Positions 16,641 through 25,153 of a stretch of 64,000 nucleotides of DNA are shown piece by piece. Source of the DNA: CAYRVX01 sp964642165 (GTDB lineage: Bacteria > Planctomycetota > Phycisphaerae > SM23-33); contig CAZXOC010000004.1 in the NCBI GenBank assembly GCA_964642165.1, forward strand, positions 3,091-67,090, in the 5' to 3' direction. How positions within the stretch are numbered: the stretch's first letter is position 1; each line of letters starts with the position of its first letter. The notes under the pieces are model-generated. The model did no database searches, was not told the DNA's origin, and saw only the letters and a list, made by a program, of their open reading frames with translations. The position numbers were made by a program, and so were the translations under genes.

Positions 16641-19133
16641 CTATTCAGCGACCTTTCGTTCCTTAAGAGGATACCACCTGTCAATCCTGGATCGCAAAGA
16701 CCTATACACCTTGGGCAGCTTGCCGTATAGATTCTCGTGCTCGAACGGATCGCCGACAAGGTCGTACAGTTCGGGCCCCGTATCTTTGCTCGCGCGTTCG
16801 CGCGTGCTGCCAGCATAGGTTCCCTCCCCATCATAGCTCAGGATCAATTTGTGCCGCTTGTGGATCACCCAGCGCTTGAGCAGTACGGCTTCGGGATTCC
16901 CCATGCTGGCGACGTCACGGGCATAGGCCTCGCCGAAGATGGCCCTGTCGGCAATCTTCGTCTTGCCCTCCATCACGGGCAGGAGATTCATCCCCGGAAG
17001 CGCTTTCTCTGGTGGCGCGGCGCCTGCCGCAGCGAGGATGGTGGGGACGACGTCCACACTGCTGACCGGACATTCGCTCACGGCCGGCTTGAGTCTTGCG
17101 GGCCACGAACAGATGATCGGCGAACGCACGCCCGCGTCGTACGGCGATCCCTTGCTGCGCGGCGCGTAGTCTCCACGCCTTCGGATCGATACCCATCCGT
17201 TCGCGCTCTGATACACAATCAGGGTATCGTCACGGAGTCCCTTCTTTTCCAGATGAGCGATCAGCTCGCCACAGTGTTCGTCGAACCACTCGATCAATGC
17301 GTAGTATCGTGGGATGTCACCGCGACCATGGCCGACAATGAACTTCTGGTTTTCCACAATCCTCTCAGGCGCGACCTTCATGCCGGTGGGCAGCCGCCCG
17401 TTGTGGTTAAAGGCGGGCAGCGCCGGTGCATACCAGAGCAAGAACGGTTTCTTCTCCTTCGCCGCCATATCGATGAAATCGGTGCAGGCCTTCACGGCGC
17501 CCGTGCCGATCCCGGGCTTGTCATAGCTGAGATCGCCTCTCTCGGCGGTTCCGTGCGTGAATCCGGCGTCGGCATACCGGCCCTCGAACCATCGGCCGCT
17601 CTGATAGCTGACGTACCCCTGCGCCTTCAAGAGTCGTGGCAGCGTTTCAAAGCCGGCTATGGTCGAGACCGGCCGGGGAGCCTTCTTGAAGGCCCCTTCG
17701 TAGCTCACAAGGTCGTCCACCGTGATGCCATGCTCGTGGGCGTAGCGGCCCGTTGCCAGGGTCATCAATGAGGACCGGCTCCACGCCGTCGGGACATATC
17801 CCCTTTTGAAGAGCACGCCGCTTGCGGCCAGCTTCGACAGATGCGGCGTGTTGACGTGGATATTGCCCATGAACGAGTAATCCGTCCACGCCAAGTCGTC
17901 CGCGGTGATCACAACGATGTTGGGCTTCGTCGAGTCCGCGTTGGCCACGGGCTGTTTCTTCGGCTCCGGGAGCTTGATCCACTCACCCTTTTCGCTCCTG
18001 ACCGTATCCAGTCCTACGCCGTGATAGGCGCGAGCAAGCGTTGCGATGTTCCGGTCATCCCCCTTCAGACCATGCACGGGTCGCGCCAGCAGTGCTGCCA
18101 GGCGCCTGCTGTCCTTTCCACGAGGATCGCTGAATCCGTACAGGCCAACACCCGCCTTCAGTGCCTGGGGCACGACTTTGGTTGCGTCCACGCCGGTCCA
18201 GGCCGCCATGCAGGTGATCAGCCGGGTATGTGTGCCGACCATGCCCTTGACCTTGTCGATGCGCCCCATGTCACCGATTTCGTTCATCAGCCAGTCGGCC
18301 CCCCGGTACATGTTTGAGTCGACGACATGGGGGTGGTCCATGTGGTTGCTGGTGATCCAGACAATGCACTTCGGGTCGGCCTCCTTGGCTGCCTTCCGGA
18401 TGCTTTTCCAGCAACGGTCAATGGCCTTGCGGCTGTAAGCGAGTTCCTGCCTCACGGTAAGCGCATCGTCCCCGGGATACGGCTCGCCCATCAGTTGCTT
18501 GTACAGCTTCTTCTCGCACTCGATCCACTTGCCGTTGGTCGGCTTACGCGTCGGCTGCCACACCCAGTCGATCATGAATCCGTCGATGCCCGTCTTGCGT
18601 ACTGCGTCGCCGATCGATTTCGACAGGAAGTCGAGATACTCGTCCGTGTAGACAACATGATAACCGCCGCTTATCTTCCCGTCTTTGTCGGCTGTGTAGT
18701 TCAAGTCCGGTCGCAGTGCAGCCCACCTTGGATTGCTGCCAATGGTGAAGTAGCCCATCACGAGCATGCCTTCGGCGTGCCCGAGCTTCACCATCTCCGG
18801 CAGGAAGTCATGCTTCAGGCCCGGCTGGGCCGGCACGAAACCGTTCTTGTACCAGGCATAGCCGTTGGTCGAGACGCAGAACGTCTGGATGACATTGACG
18901 CCCAGCATTCTGTACCAGGCCAGATGGGTCGCCGGATCGGTCTTGGCAAACACCCCAAGTCTCGCCAGCCTTGGCCGGCCATATGGCTTCTCCCAGTTGA
19001 AATCGATGCAGTAGGCCTTGATGTCCTTGATCGAGCCGGCGTTGACCGGCTTACGTGCCTTCGCCGGCGTGTCCGCCCAGGCGGTGCCGACCACGATCAA
19101 CACCAGCCATAGCACCAGTGCTTTCGTTGTCAT
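16641..19133 (-). CDS. Secreted fusion: glycosidase-like TIM barrel plus degenerate sulfatase domain
   Basis: An 830-residue protein with a signal peptide (1-20). Residues ~35-385 look like a glycoside-hydrolase-type TIM barrel: IKAYCIDFNWEKPYGRPR, then GVNVIQTFC, GMLVMGYFTIGSNP and the strand-end acid in GIDGFMIDW (D189). I could not assign a GH family. Residues ~403-825 are an S1-sulfatase fold: NIVVITADDL, VNTPHLSKLAASGV, LATGRYAHEHGI, YAPRSKGSPYDAGVRSPII. The catalytic sites are altered. The formylglycine position is serine in AWSRSSL (S452) without the following proline, the expected GKW is GRW (R514), and the Ca-binding DNG is ANG (A644). The second domain is thus probably non-catalytic. 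Start 19133 has AGGACACC upstream. Base composition is lower in GC, as in the GH95 gene. Confidence 0.85.
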   Translation of the reverse strand: MTTKALVLWLVLIVVGTAWADTPAKARKPVNAGSIKDIKAYCIDFNWEKPYGRPRLARLGVFAKTDPATHLAWYRMLGVNVIQTFCVSTNGYAWYKNGFVPAQPGLKHDFLPEMVKLGHAEGMLVMGYFTIGSNPRWAALRPDLNYTADKDGKISGGYHVVYTDEYLDFLSKSIGDAVRKTGIDGFMIDWVWQPTRKPTNGKWIECEKKLYKQLMGEPYPGDDALTVRQELAYSRKAIDRCWKSIRKAAKEADPKCIVWITSNHMDHPHVVDSNMYRGADWLMNEIGDMGRIDKVKGMVGTHTRLITCMAAWTGVDATKVVPQALKAGVGLYGFSDPRGKDSRRLAALLARPVHGLKGDDRNIATLARAYHGVGLDTVRSEKGEWIKLPEPKKQPVANADSTKPNIVVITADDLAWTDYSFMGNIHVNTPHLSKLAASGVLFKRGYVPTAWSRSSLMTLATGRYAHEHGITVDDLVSYEGAFKKAPRPVSTIAGFETLPRLLKAQGYVSYQSGRWFEGRYADAGFTHGTAERGDLSYDKPGIGTGAVKACTDFIDMAAKEKKPFLLWYAPALPAFNHNGRLPTGMKVAPERIVENQKFIVGHGRGDIPRYYALIEWFDEHCGELIAHLEKKGLRDDTLIVYQSANGWVSIRRRGDYAPRSKGSPYDAGVRSPIICSWPARLKPAVSECPVSSVDVVPTILAAAGAAPPEKALPGMNLLPVMEGKTKIADRAIFGEAYARDVASMGNPEAVLLKRWVIHKRHKLILSYDGEGTYAGSTRERASKDTGPELYDLVGDPFEHENLYGKLPKVYRSLRSRIDRWYPLKERKVAE

Positions 19134-19194
19134 GATGGTGTCCTGCCGCTTGTGACGTCCTTCGCTGTTTCGATGGTTCATCATGTTCTTCCGC

Positions 19195-19464
19195 TTCTGT
19201 AGTAAAGGGTGAAGCCGGCAAGCCGGCGGAATTGTAGAGGTAGACCCCGAGCGGGCGATTGGCATAGGCATAGCGAACCGCCACCGGATTGGTCACCCTC
19301 TTGTCGGATACGATCAGGCCCGCACCGTCAATTCTCCCGTCGGCCCAGTGCCACGTGCCGTCTTTGTCCTGAATCGACAGCCACGGTATCTTCTTCCCGG
19401 CGACAGGCACGGGTGGCGTGTAGTTGGCCTTTGTGGCAGCCATGAGCTCCTGGGCATACTCAAC
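19195..19464 (-). pseudogene. 3' remnant of a SASA esterase gene
   Basis: On the minus strand this stretch encodes the C-terminal ~90 residues of a SASA esterase: YAQELMAATKANYTPPVPV, IPWLSIQDKDGTWHWADGRI, then NPVAVRYAYANRPLGVYLYN and the family-ending motif SAGLPASPF. No stop follows this ending; the frame runs on out of homology, so the original terminus is lost. Upstream it begins at the inner edge of repeat copy B with no N-terminal half. The fragment lies only ~60 bases upstream of the sulfatase-fusion start, so its DNA also serves as that gene's leader. It and the 5' remnant at 16.3 kb are both on the minus strand but in the wrong order to be one simply interrupted gene. Confidence 0.7.
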
Positions 19465-19876
19465 CGGAATTTCCTGGATAGCCTCCGGCCGATCCCGGCG
19501 CGCCGGGACCGTCGGCCTTTCGGACGATTCTACCGTTGATCCGAGCATCCGCAAACGCCGTTCCTGCTGGATGACGGTGGTGGTCCTCCATCAACTCGGC
19601 GATGACCTCGTCCTTGCGGGCGATCTTGGCCTGGAGCTTTTCGACGCGTTCTGCCAGGTGGCGCGTCTTGGCGTCGGCGGCGGAGCGTCGCTTCTCGAAG
19701 GCCGCCGCGCCGTTCTCGAAGAACTCCTTCTGCCATCGGTAGAAGGCTGTGGGGTTGAGGCCGTGCCTGTCGCAGACCTTCGAGACGGGAACCTTCTCGA
19801 TCAGATGCTCCCGCACGATCGCCACCTTCTGCTGGCCCGTGAACCGCCGTCGCGGGCCTTTGAGCTGTTCGTCCAT
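19460..19876 (-). pseudogene. IS3-family transposase OrfA, truncated
   Basis: From ATG 19876, with AAGGAG six bases upstream, the first ~100 residues are a clear OrfA/HTH_Tnp_1 protein. RRRFTGQQKVAIVREHL and VSKVCDRHGLNPTAFYRWQK make up the helix-turn-helix, and a leucine-zipper-like coiled coil follows (LAERVEKLQAKIARKDEVIAELMED). After MEDH the sequence no longer resembles OrfA; it crosses into repeat copy B and stops at 19460. No orfB with the DDE catalytic domain is found, so the element is dead. It marks the outer right border of the low-GC island and suggests that insertion-sequence activity took part in moving it. Confidence 0.8.
19463..19577 (-). repeat. Inverted flanking repeat, copy B (~115 bp, hairpin-forming)
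   Basis: This is the counterpart of 13626-13731 in the opposite orientation. Read on the minus strand, the first stem is ACGGT-AGA-ATCGT. Relative to copy A, one G-C pair has become A-T and one A-T pair has become G-T, so pairing is kept. The second hairpin is GGCCGA...TCGGCC around a palindromic TCCCGGCG-CGCCGGGA, different in sequence from copy A but still self-complementary. Its outer end fuses to the truncated IS3 orfA, and its inner end abuts the SASA 3' remnant. Confidence 0.72.
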
Positions 19877-19946
19877 GGACATCTCCTTACCGATTGGCTC
19901 TTCTATCTAACCGAACCGGTCGCGATGTCCAATTCCGACTGGAGCT

Positions 19947-20171
19947 TTACAAGGCGGCCTGCTTGGTACGAGCGCGTCCGCCGACCACGTAGCGCATCGA
20001 GGGATCGACTTTCAGCCGCTCCGCATCGTTGGTGTCCTCGTAGCCGGCCAAGCGACTGAAGACCGACTGCCGCAGCAGCCCGCCGTCCGAGGAGACTTTC
20101 GAGCCGTGGAATTCGAGCTTGATCGAGCCCTCGAAACCCTCCCGGAGAGCGTCCTTGCCGGCTTCACCCAT
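19947..20171 (-). pseudogene. IS1380-family transposase, internally deleted and truncated
   Basis: The ATG at 20171 starts MGEAGKDALREGFEGSIK, then LEFHGSKVSSDGGLLRQSVF, then SRLAGYEDTNDAERLKVDPS and VVGGRA. This is the N-terminus of an IS1380-type transposase. About 30 residues normally present between the two leucine pairs (GLL...LLRQ) are missing, consistent with deletion between short repeats. After GGRA the sequence diverges and ends within ten codons, so more than 80% of the protein, including the catalytic domain, is gone. An open frame extends upstream to 20204, but the family start matches 20171. It is adjacent to the IS3 remnant, and the area is an insertion-sequence graveyard. Confidence 0.75.
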
Positions 20172-20204
20172 TGCATCTTCGCCTTCTGCCGTCCGTGGCG
20201 TCAA

Positions 20205-20870
20205 GAAAGCCCTGTGTTCATGCGGTCAAACGACGCTGTATTGTACGTGAACTGTGACTCCTATCCGGGAAATCCGGGTACGAAGGCCTTCCCGACACGT
20301 TCGGGTCGTGATCTCCATGCAGGCGTTGCCTGCCGCCTGGCGGATGATCCGGACCTCGGTGATCTCACCTAGCGGGCTCGACCGGAAGCTCGGCCAGATT
20401 CCGCCGCCGACAGCCGCGACGCGCCGGGCCGGAACGGGACCTGACGGACGCGCTACGCTCCGAGGTGCACGGATCTCCCGCTGCGAGCGATCGGACCGGC
20501 CATTACACACCGCCGGGTGGCCCTTCGTTCGGCGCCGAGCCCGCCCGATGGGGGTCGGTTCCCCATGGCCCCGTACGGGGAACGCCCGCAGATTGCGGTC
20601 GTGATGACCGTAGCGAGGGCGCCGGAATGCCCCGGCGAGCGACGTGCGAAGCTCGCCGGGCGGCTCAACGCGCCGGGAAGACGTAACCGACTATGAGATA
20701 ATAGCTAACAGCAGAATCCCCCGCGGCGCGGTGGGCGCTGGACACGCGCGGGGCCAAGCCCGAACGCAGGCAGCCAAACCGTGTCATTGATTGTCCGACG
20801 CCCCGCAAGCGTCTTGAAAGCGGTACGGTATTAAAGCACTATTATACAACAGGTTATAAGAAAAGCCCGT
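20205..20870. other. Gene-poor stretch, probable mobile-element debris
   Basis: No credible gene is seen on either strand. Around 20,256-20,276 the plus strand carries CCTATCCGGGAAATCCGGGT, resembling the end of the flanking repeats (GCTATCCAGGAAATCCCGGG), so a third partial copy may lie here. The stretch ends in an unusually AT-rich segment (20,825-20,865) containing TATTATACAAC and GGTTATAAG. The rest has no recognisable homology. Confidence 0.5.
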
Positions 20871-20900
20871 TTGTGTCAACATGGATTAAAGTTGACACAA
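20871..20900. promoter_or_regulatory. Perfect 10-10-10 inverted repeat (operator or IS end)
   Basis: TTGTGTCAAC, then a ten-base spacer ATGGATTAAA, then GTTGACACAA: two perfectly complementary arms. Each arm carries TTGACA reading outward, so it could hold back-to-back -35 boxes. On the minus strand TTGACA is followed after 17 bases by TAACCT. It could be a dimeric regulator site or two abutting insertion-sequence ends (TGTCAA... termini). The ~200 bases to the lysA stop show nothing else. Confidence 0.55.
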
Positions 20901-21099
20901 TCACGACACGTTGGCGGCGTTGCAGCGGGGCCGCTTCGAGCAGGCCGCCCGAGACCAGCAGAACCACAGGCCACGAGGCCGATCGCTGACGGGCATGCAT
21001 CTGCATCGGGGATCTCCCGGGGAGAACCGTCGCCCGGCTCGGCTCATCGTGTTGGTCGGCTGATCCCCGTGCAAGCCGCTGAGGGGCGCTGTCGTGCCG

Positions 21100-22392
21100 T
21101 CAGTCGTCCCGCTCGGTGGCGAAGAGGTCTTCGTAGGTCTCGCGCGGGCGGACGAGGCGCCACTGGTCGCCCTGGACGAGCACCTCGGGCGCGCGGGGGC
21201 GGCCGTTGTACTGGCTGGACATCACGAAGCCGTACGCCCCGGCGCTGAAGACGGCCAGCAGGTCGCCTCGCCGCATCACGGGCAGCACGCGGTCCTTGGC
21301 GAGGAAGTCGCTGGACTCGCAGACGCCGCCGACGACGTCGACCTTCTGCCCGCCCTCGGCGACGTGGTCGATCCGCCGCGGGGGCGGCGCGGCCCCGTCG
21401 GGCAGCTTCGCCGGCCAGACGAAGTGCTCCGAGCCGTACATCGCCGGGCGAAGCAGGTCGGTCATCGCCGCGTCCACGATGAGGAAGCTCTTCGCCCCGC
21501 CCTGCTTGACGTAGAGCACGCTGGCCAGCAGCAGGCCGGCGTTGCAGGCAATCTGGCGCCCGGGCTCCAGGATGATCTCCAGCCCCCTGCCCGCAAGCAG
21601 CGGGACGATCTGGCGGGCGTAGTCCGTCGCCAGGGGCGAGGCCCCCTCCTCGTAGTCGGCCGCGAAGCCCCCGCCGAGGTCCAGCGTGCGGACTTCGAAG
21701 CCCTCGCCGCGGAGGCGCTCGATCAGCTCCAGCATCTTCCGGATGGCGCGGACGTAGGGCTCGGCGGAGTAGATGGGCGAGCCGATATGGATGTGGATCG
21801 CGTCCAGCCGGGCGTGCTCGCCCCTGCCATGCGCGCGGAAGAACGCCGCCGCGCGCTCGACGTCGACGCCGAACTTGGACTCCCTCCGGCCGGTGGCGGT
21901 CTTCTCGTGGGTCCGGGGGTCGTAGACGTCGGGGTTGACGCGCAGGGCGCATCGCACCTGCCTGCCGGCGGCGGCCGCGAGGCGCGAGATGTTGTCGAAC
22001 TCCGCCTCGGACTCGACGTTCAACAGCGCGACGCCGGCCTGGATGGCCTCGCGGATCTCGCGGTCGGTCTTGCCCACGCCGGCGTAGACGGTCTTGGCCG
22101 GGTCGGCCCCGGCGGCCAGCGCGCGGGCCAGCTCGCCGCCGGAGACGACGTCGAAGCCGCTGCCCGCCTCGGCGAGGAGCTTCAGCACCGACAGGTTCGC
22201 CAGCGACTTGACGGAGAAGCAGAGGGTCGGCTCGAGCTCGGCGAACGCCTCGGCGATGGCGCGGTAGTGGCGCAGCAGCGTCGCGGCGGAGTAGACGTAC
22301 ACCGGCGTGCCGACCGCGTCGGCGATGTCCGCCACCGGCACGTCCTCGCACCACAGCGAGCCGTCTTTGTAGGCGAAGAAGTCCATGGCCAT
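21100..22392 (-). CDS. lysA: Diaminopimelate decarboxylase
   Basis: Converts meso-diaminopimelate to L-lysine and CO2 with pyridoxal phosphate, the last step of lysine synthesis in the cytoplasm. The N-terminal TIM barrel carries the PLP lysine in CFSVKSLAN, the HIHIGS block, the phosphate-binding LGGGFAADYE and EPGRQI. The C-terminal beta domain has the substrate-site motif GGVCESSDFLAKDR and the active-site tyrosine region SAGAYGFVMSSQYN. At ~430 residues the length is normal. Starts at 22392 (MAMDFF) or 22386 (MDFFAYKDG) are both possible: GGGAG serves the first and GAGG the second. The frame stays open to 22428. It is followed, with ~100 bases of spacing on the same strand, by an upstream glycerate kinase gene. 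It belongs with lysC and hom at 37-43 kb. Confidence 0.95.
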   Translation of the reverse strand: MAMDFFAYKDGSLWCEDVPVADIADAVGTPVYVYSAATLLRHYRAIAEAFAELEPTLCFSVKSLANLSVLKLLAEAGSGFDVVSGGELARALAAGADPAKTVYAGVGKTDREIREAIQAGVALLNVESEAEFDNISRLAAAAGRQVRCALRVNPDVYDPRTHEKTATGRRESKFGVDVERAAAFFRAHGRGEHARLDAIHIHIGSPIYSAEPYVRAIRKMLELIERLRGEGFEVRTLDLGGGFAADYEEGASPLATDYARQIVPLLAGRGLEIILEPGRQIACNAGLLLASVLYVKQGGAKSFLIVDAAMTDLLRPAMYGSEHFVWPAKLPDGAAPPPRRIDHVAEGGQKVDVVGGVCESSDFLAKDRVLPVMRRGDLLAVFSAGAYGFVMSSQYNGRPRAPEVLVQGDQWRLVRPRETYEDLFATERDD

Positions 22393-22492
22393 CCTCGCAG
22401 CTCCCGTCGCGCTGGGGCTCCGAACCATGCAGGGTACCGGCTCGGGTCGGGCGACACAATGCGAACCGGCGCGCGCCTCCCCGCGACGGGGA

Positions 22493-23644
22493 CTACGCGC
22501 CGTTCCGCACGAACCGGCGGACGGCGTCGGCCGCGCGCTGTCGGAGCAGTTCGGCCGGTCGGTGCATGGCGTCGGCGACGGTCACCTCGCCGGCCACCAG
22601 GGGACGCACGGCGGCGAAGAGCCCGCCGTGGTCGAGGCCCGTCTCGGCCTGGGCGGGAATGCACAGCACGGGGACGGCGGCCTCGCGGGCGACGCGGGCG
22701 ACGCCGACGGCGGTCTTGCCGGAGAGGCTCTGGCGGTCGAGCTTGCCCTCCCCGGTGAGGCACAGGTCGGCCCCGGCCAGACGGGCGGACAGGCCGACGG
22801 CGTCGGCGACGATCTCCACGCCGCGCTGAAGCTCGGCGCCGAGGAACGCCACGAGCCCGGCGCCGAGCCCCCCGGCGGCTCCCGCGCCCGGCAGGTGTTC
22901 CACGTCGAGCCCCAGGTCGCGGCGGATGACCTCGGCCAGGTGCGCCAGGGCGGCCTCGAGCTGCTCGACCATCTCGGGCGTGGCGCCCTTCTGGGGCCCG
23001 TAGACCCGCGCGGCGCCGCTGGGGCCCGTCAGCGGGTTCGTCACGTCGCAGGCGACGCGGATGCGCGCCTGCGCGACGCGGGGGTCGCGCCGGGCGAGAT
23101 CGATTCGGTGGACCGCCGGCAGCCCGCCGCCGGCCAGCCCGCAGACACACGGCTCGCCCGCCGCATCGGTGAAGGCCACGCCGATCGCCTGGGCGCAGCC
23201 GCAGCCGCCGTCGACGGTCGCCGAGCCACCGATGCCCACGAGGATCTCGCTCGCCCCCGCGTCGAGGGCCGCGCGGATCAGCTCGCCCGTGCCGTAGGTC
23301 GTGGTGCGCAGGGGGTCGCGCCGCGCCGGGGGCACGAGGTCGAGCCCGGACGCGGCGGCCATCTCAATGACCGCCACCTTGCCCGCGGCCGCGGCCCGGC
23401 CGCCCAGCAGGCCGAACCCGGCGTCGAGCGGCTCGCCCAGGGGCCCGGCGACGCTGGCGGTGCGGACCGTCCCGCGGGTGGCCGCTACCATCGCCGCAAC
23501 GGTTCCCTCCCCGCCATCGGCCATGGGGCAGGCATCGATGGTCGCGCGCGGGAGGGCGGCGCGGACGCCGTCGGCCAAGGCCTCGGCGACCTCCGCGGCG
23601 CTGAGCGTCTCCTTGAAGGAGTCGGGCGCGATGACGATCTTCAT
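22493..23644 (-). CDS. glxK: Glycerate kinase (GlxK/GarK type)
   Basis: A 383-residue member of the glycerate kinase family 1 (GlxK/GarK), which phosphorylates D-glycerate, giving 2-phosphoglycerate in the bacterial members of this type. The N-terminus KIVIAPDSFKETLSAAEVAEA and the block CPMADGGEGTVAAM are family signatures. A glycine-rich segment ILVGIGGSATVDGG and the C-terminal LTGEGKLDRQSLSGKTAVGVA are also diagnostic. Length is standard. ATG 23644 has GAGGA nine bases upstream. It would feed glycerate from sugar-acid, glyoxylate or serine breakdown into lower glycolysis. Neighbours are lysA downstream and the HtrA protease upstream, all on the minus strand, but spacings of 85-100 bases give only weak support for a shared operon. 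Confidence 0.93.
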   Translation of the reverse strand: MKIVIAPDSFKETLSAAEVAEALADGVRAALPRATIDACPMADGGEGTVAAMVAATRGTVRTASVAGPLGEPLDAGFGLLGGRAAAAGKVAVIEMAAASGLDLVPPARRDPLRTTTYGTGELIRAALDAGASEILVGIGGSATVDGGCGCAQAIGVAFTDAAGEPCVCGLAGGGLPAVHRIDLARRDPRVAQARIRVACDVTNPLTGPSGAARVYGPQKGATPEMVEQLEAALAHLAEVIRRDLGLDVEHLPGAGAAGGLGAGLVAFLGAELQRGVEIVADAVGLSARLAGADLCLTGEGKLDRQSLSGKTAVGVARVAREAAVPVLCIPAQAETGLDHGGLFAAVRPLVAGEVTVADAMHRPAELLRQRAADAVRRFVRNGA

Positions 23645-23728
23645 GCGTTCGTCCTCGTGGAGGCGAGACGTCGCGGTTGGCTGCCGCCCCGGCCAGCGAA
23701 CCGGCCGGCACCCAGGCGCGCCGCCGGA

Positions 23729-25135
23729 TCAGATCTCGTCCGCGCCGCGGCCAGGCCTGCTCTTCGGCTTGGGGCGAGGCCCGGTTGCGGGGGCCCGGCG
23801 GGCGCGGAGATGCACCCAGGCCGCCACCGTGCCGCGCGCCACGCCCAGTCGGACGCGCTGGTCGGGCTTGACGTCCTCCAGCAGGATGCCCAGCGACTCC
23901 AGGTCGAGGACGTAGTAGTTGTCCACCTGGAAGACGACGTCCTTGAGGCGCAGCCGGATCCGGTCCGCCGGCCCGCCCGCGTCGATGCCGACGATCATCA
24001 GCCCGTTCTCCATCGGCAGGCGCAGCTCCCGCGCCAGCCGGGGCGTGACCTCCCGCAGCGTCAGGCCGAACAGGCGGCGGGCGAGGAGCTTGCCGTCGGG
24101 GCGGGGCTTGGCCTGCACGGGCACGGCCACGGCGAGGGTCTTGCCGTCGCGGACACACGTCAGGCGGGCCGTCGTCGGCGCGCCCGCCGCCAGCATCGCG
24201 CAGGTGAAGTCCGGGATCTGCCGGACGGGCTTGCCGTTCAGCTCGACCAGCCGATCGCCGGCGCGGAGCCGCTCGCCGGCAGGCGTGTTCGGGCGGACCG
24301 CGGCGACGTACAGCTCGTCGCCGTCGTCGGTGTGTCGCTGCCGGATCTCCGCGCCGAAGACGGCCCGGTTGATCCGCTCGAAGTTCAGCAGGTCGGGGAA
24401 CTGCCGGATCAGCGCGTCGACGGGGATGGCGAAGCCGATGTTCTGGGCGTCGGGGCGGATGGCGGTGTTGATGCCGATCAGCTCGCCGCAGATGTTGAGC
24501 AGGGGCCCGCCGCTGGAGCCGGAGTTGATCGGCGCGTCGGTCTGGATGATGCCCTCGTAGGTAACGCCGGAGGCAAACGCCAGCTTGCGGTCCAGGGCGC
24601 TGATGATGCCGCTGGTGACGGTGTGCTGGTAGCCCAACGGGTTGCCGATGGCGAGGACCGTCTCGCCGACCATGAGGTCGTCGCTGCGGCCGAGGGGCAG
24701 GTAGGCCAGCTCGCGCCCCTTGGGCGGGTCGATCCGGAGGACGGCCAGGTCGTGCTTCGCATCCGAGCTGATGATCTTCGCCGGGTGCCGGGACTTGTCG
24801 GCGAGCATGACGGTGATCTTCCGGGCTCGCCGCACGACGTGGGCGTTGGTGATGATGTACCCGCCCCGGTGGACCAGGAAGCCGCTGCCGAGGCTCTGCA
24901 CCGGCACCTCGCGCCGGAACGGGCTGGGGAAGATGTCCTCGAAGGGGTCGCGCCCGAACAGGCCCCACCGGACGGTGACGACCTTCTCGGCCGAGATGTT
25001 GACGACGGCGGGTTTGGCCTTGAGGTACGCCGCCACGACGGGCGTCCGGCGCTTGGCCTGCCGCGCCGCGGCGTCACCCATCGCCGGCGCCGCCGCAAGC
25101 AGACCAGCCAGCAGACACAGAGCTCCTCTGGTCAT
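23729..25135 (-). CDS. HtrA/DegP-like periplasmic serine protease with two PDZ domains
   Basis: A 468-residue S1C trypsin-like protease exported by a signal peptide (ALCLLAGLLAAAPAMG). The catalytic triad is visible as H99 in TNAHVV, D129 in KHDLAVL and S208 in NSGSSGGPLL; the usual GNSGG is GSSGG. The first PDZ (~280-345) includes VAAVRPNTPAGERLRAGDRL. The second (~355-440) includes GLTLREVTPRLARELRLP and a G-I-D-A-G-G-P-A segment. A basic proline-rich tail ends the protein. HtrA enzymes degrade or refold damaged envelope proteins as trimers or larger cages. ATG 25135 follows GGGAG. The metallophosphoesterase gene lies 18 bases upstream on the same strand, so both may be cotranscribed. Confidence 0.93.
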   Translation of the reverse strand: MTRGALCLLAGLLAAAPAMGDAAARQAKRRTPVVAAYLKAKPAVVNISAEKVVTVRWGLFGRDPFEDIFPSPFRREVPVQSLGSGFLVHRGGYIITNAHVVRRARKITVMLADKSRHPAKIISSDAKHDLAVLRIDPPKGRELAYLPLGRSDDLMVGETVLAIGNPLGYQHTVTSGIISALDRKLAFASGVTYEGIIQTDAPINSGSSGGPLLNICGELIGINTAIRPDAQNIGFAIPVDALIRQFPDLLNFERINRAVFGAEIRQRHTDDGDELYVAAVRPNTPAGERLRAGDRLVELNGKPVRQIPDFTCAMLAAGAPTTARLTCVRDGKTLAVAVPVQAKPRPDGKLLARRLFGLTLREVTPRLARELRLPMENGLMIVGIDAGGPADRIRLRLKDVVFQVDNYYVLDLESLGILLEDVKPDQRVRLGVARGTVAAWVHLRARRAPATGPRPKPKSRPGRGADEI

Positions 25136-25153
25136 CTCACGCTCCCGTTGTAC

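Noticed and set aside
20300..20700. Group II intron or RNA element in the gap before lysA
   Set aside because: There are several short palindromes, but no domain V-like hairpin and no reverse transcriptase remnant were found.
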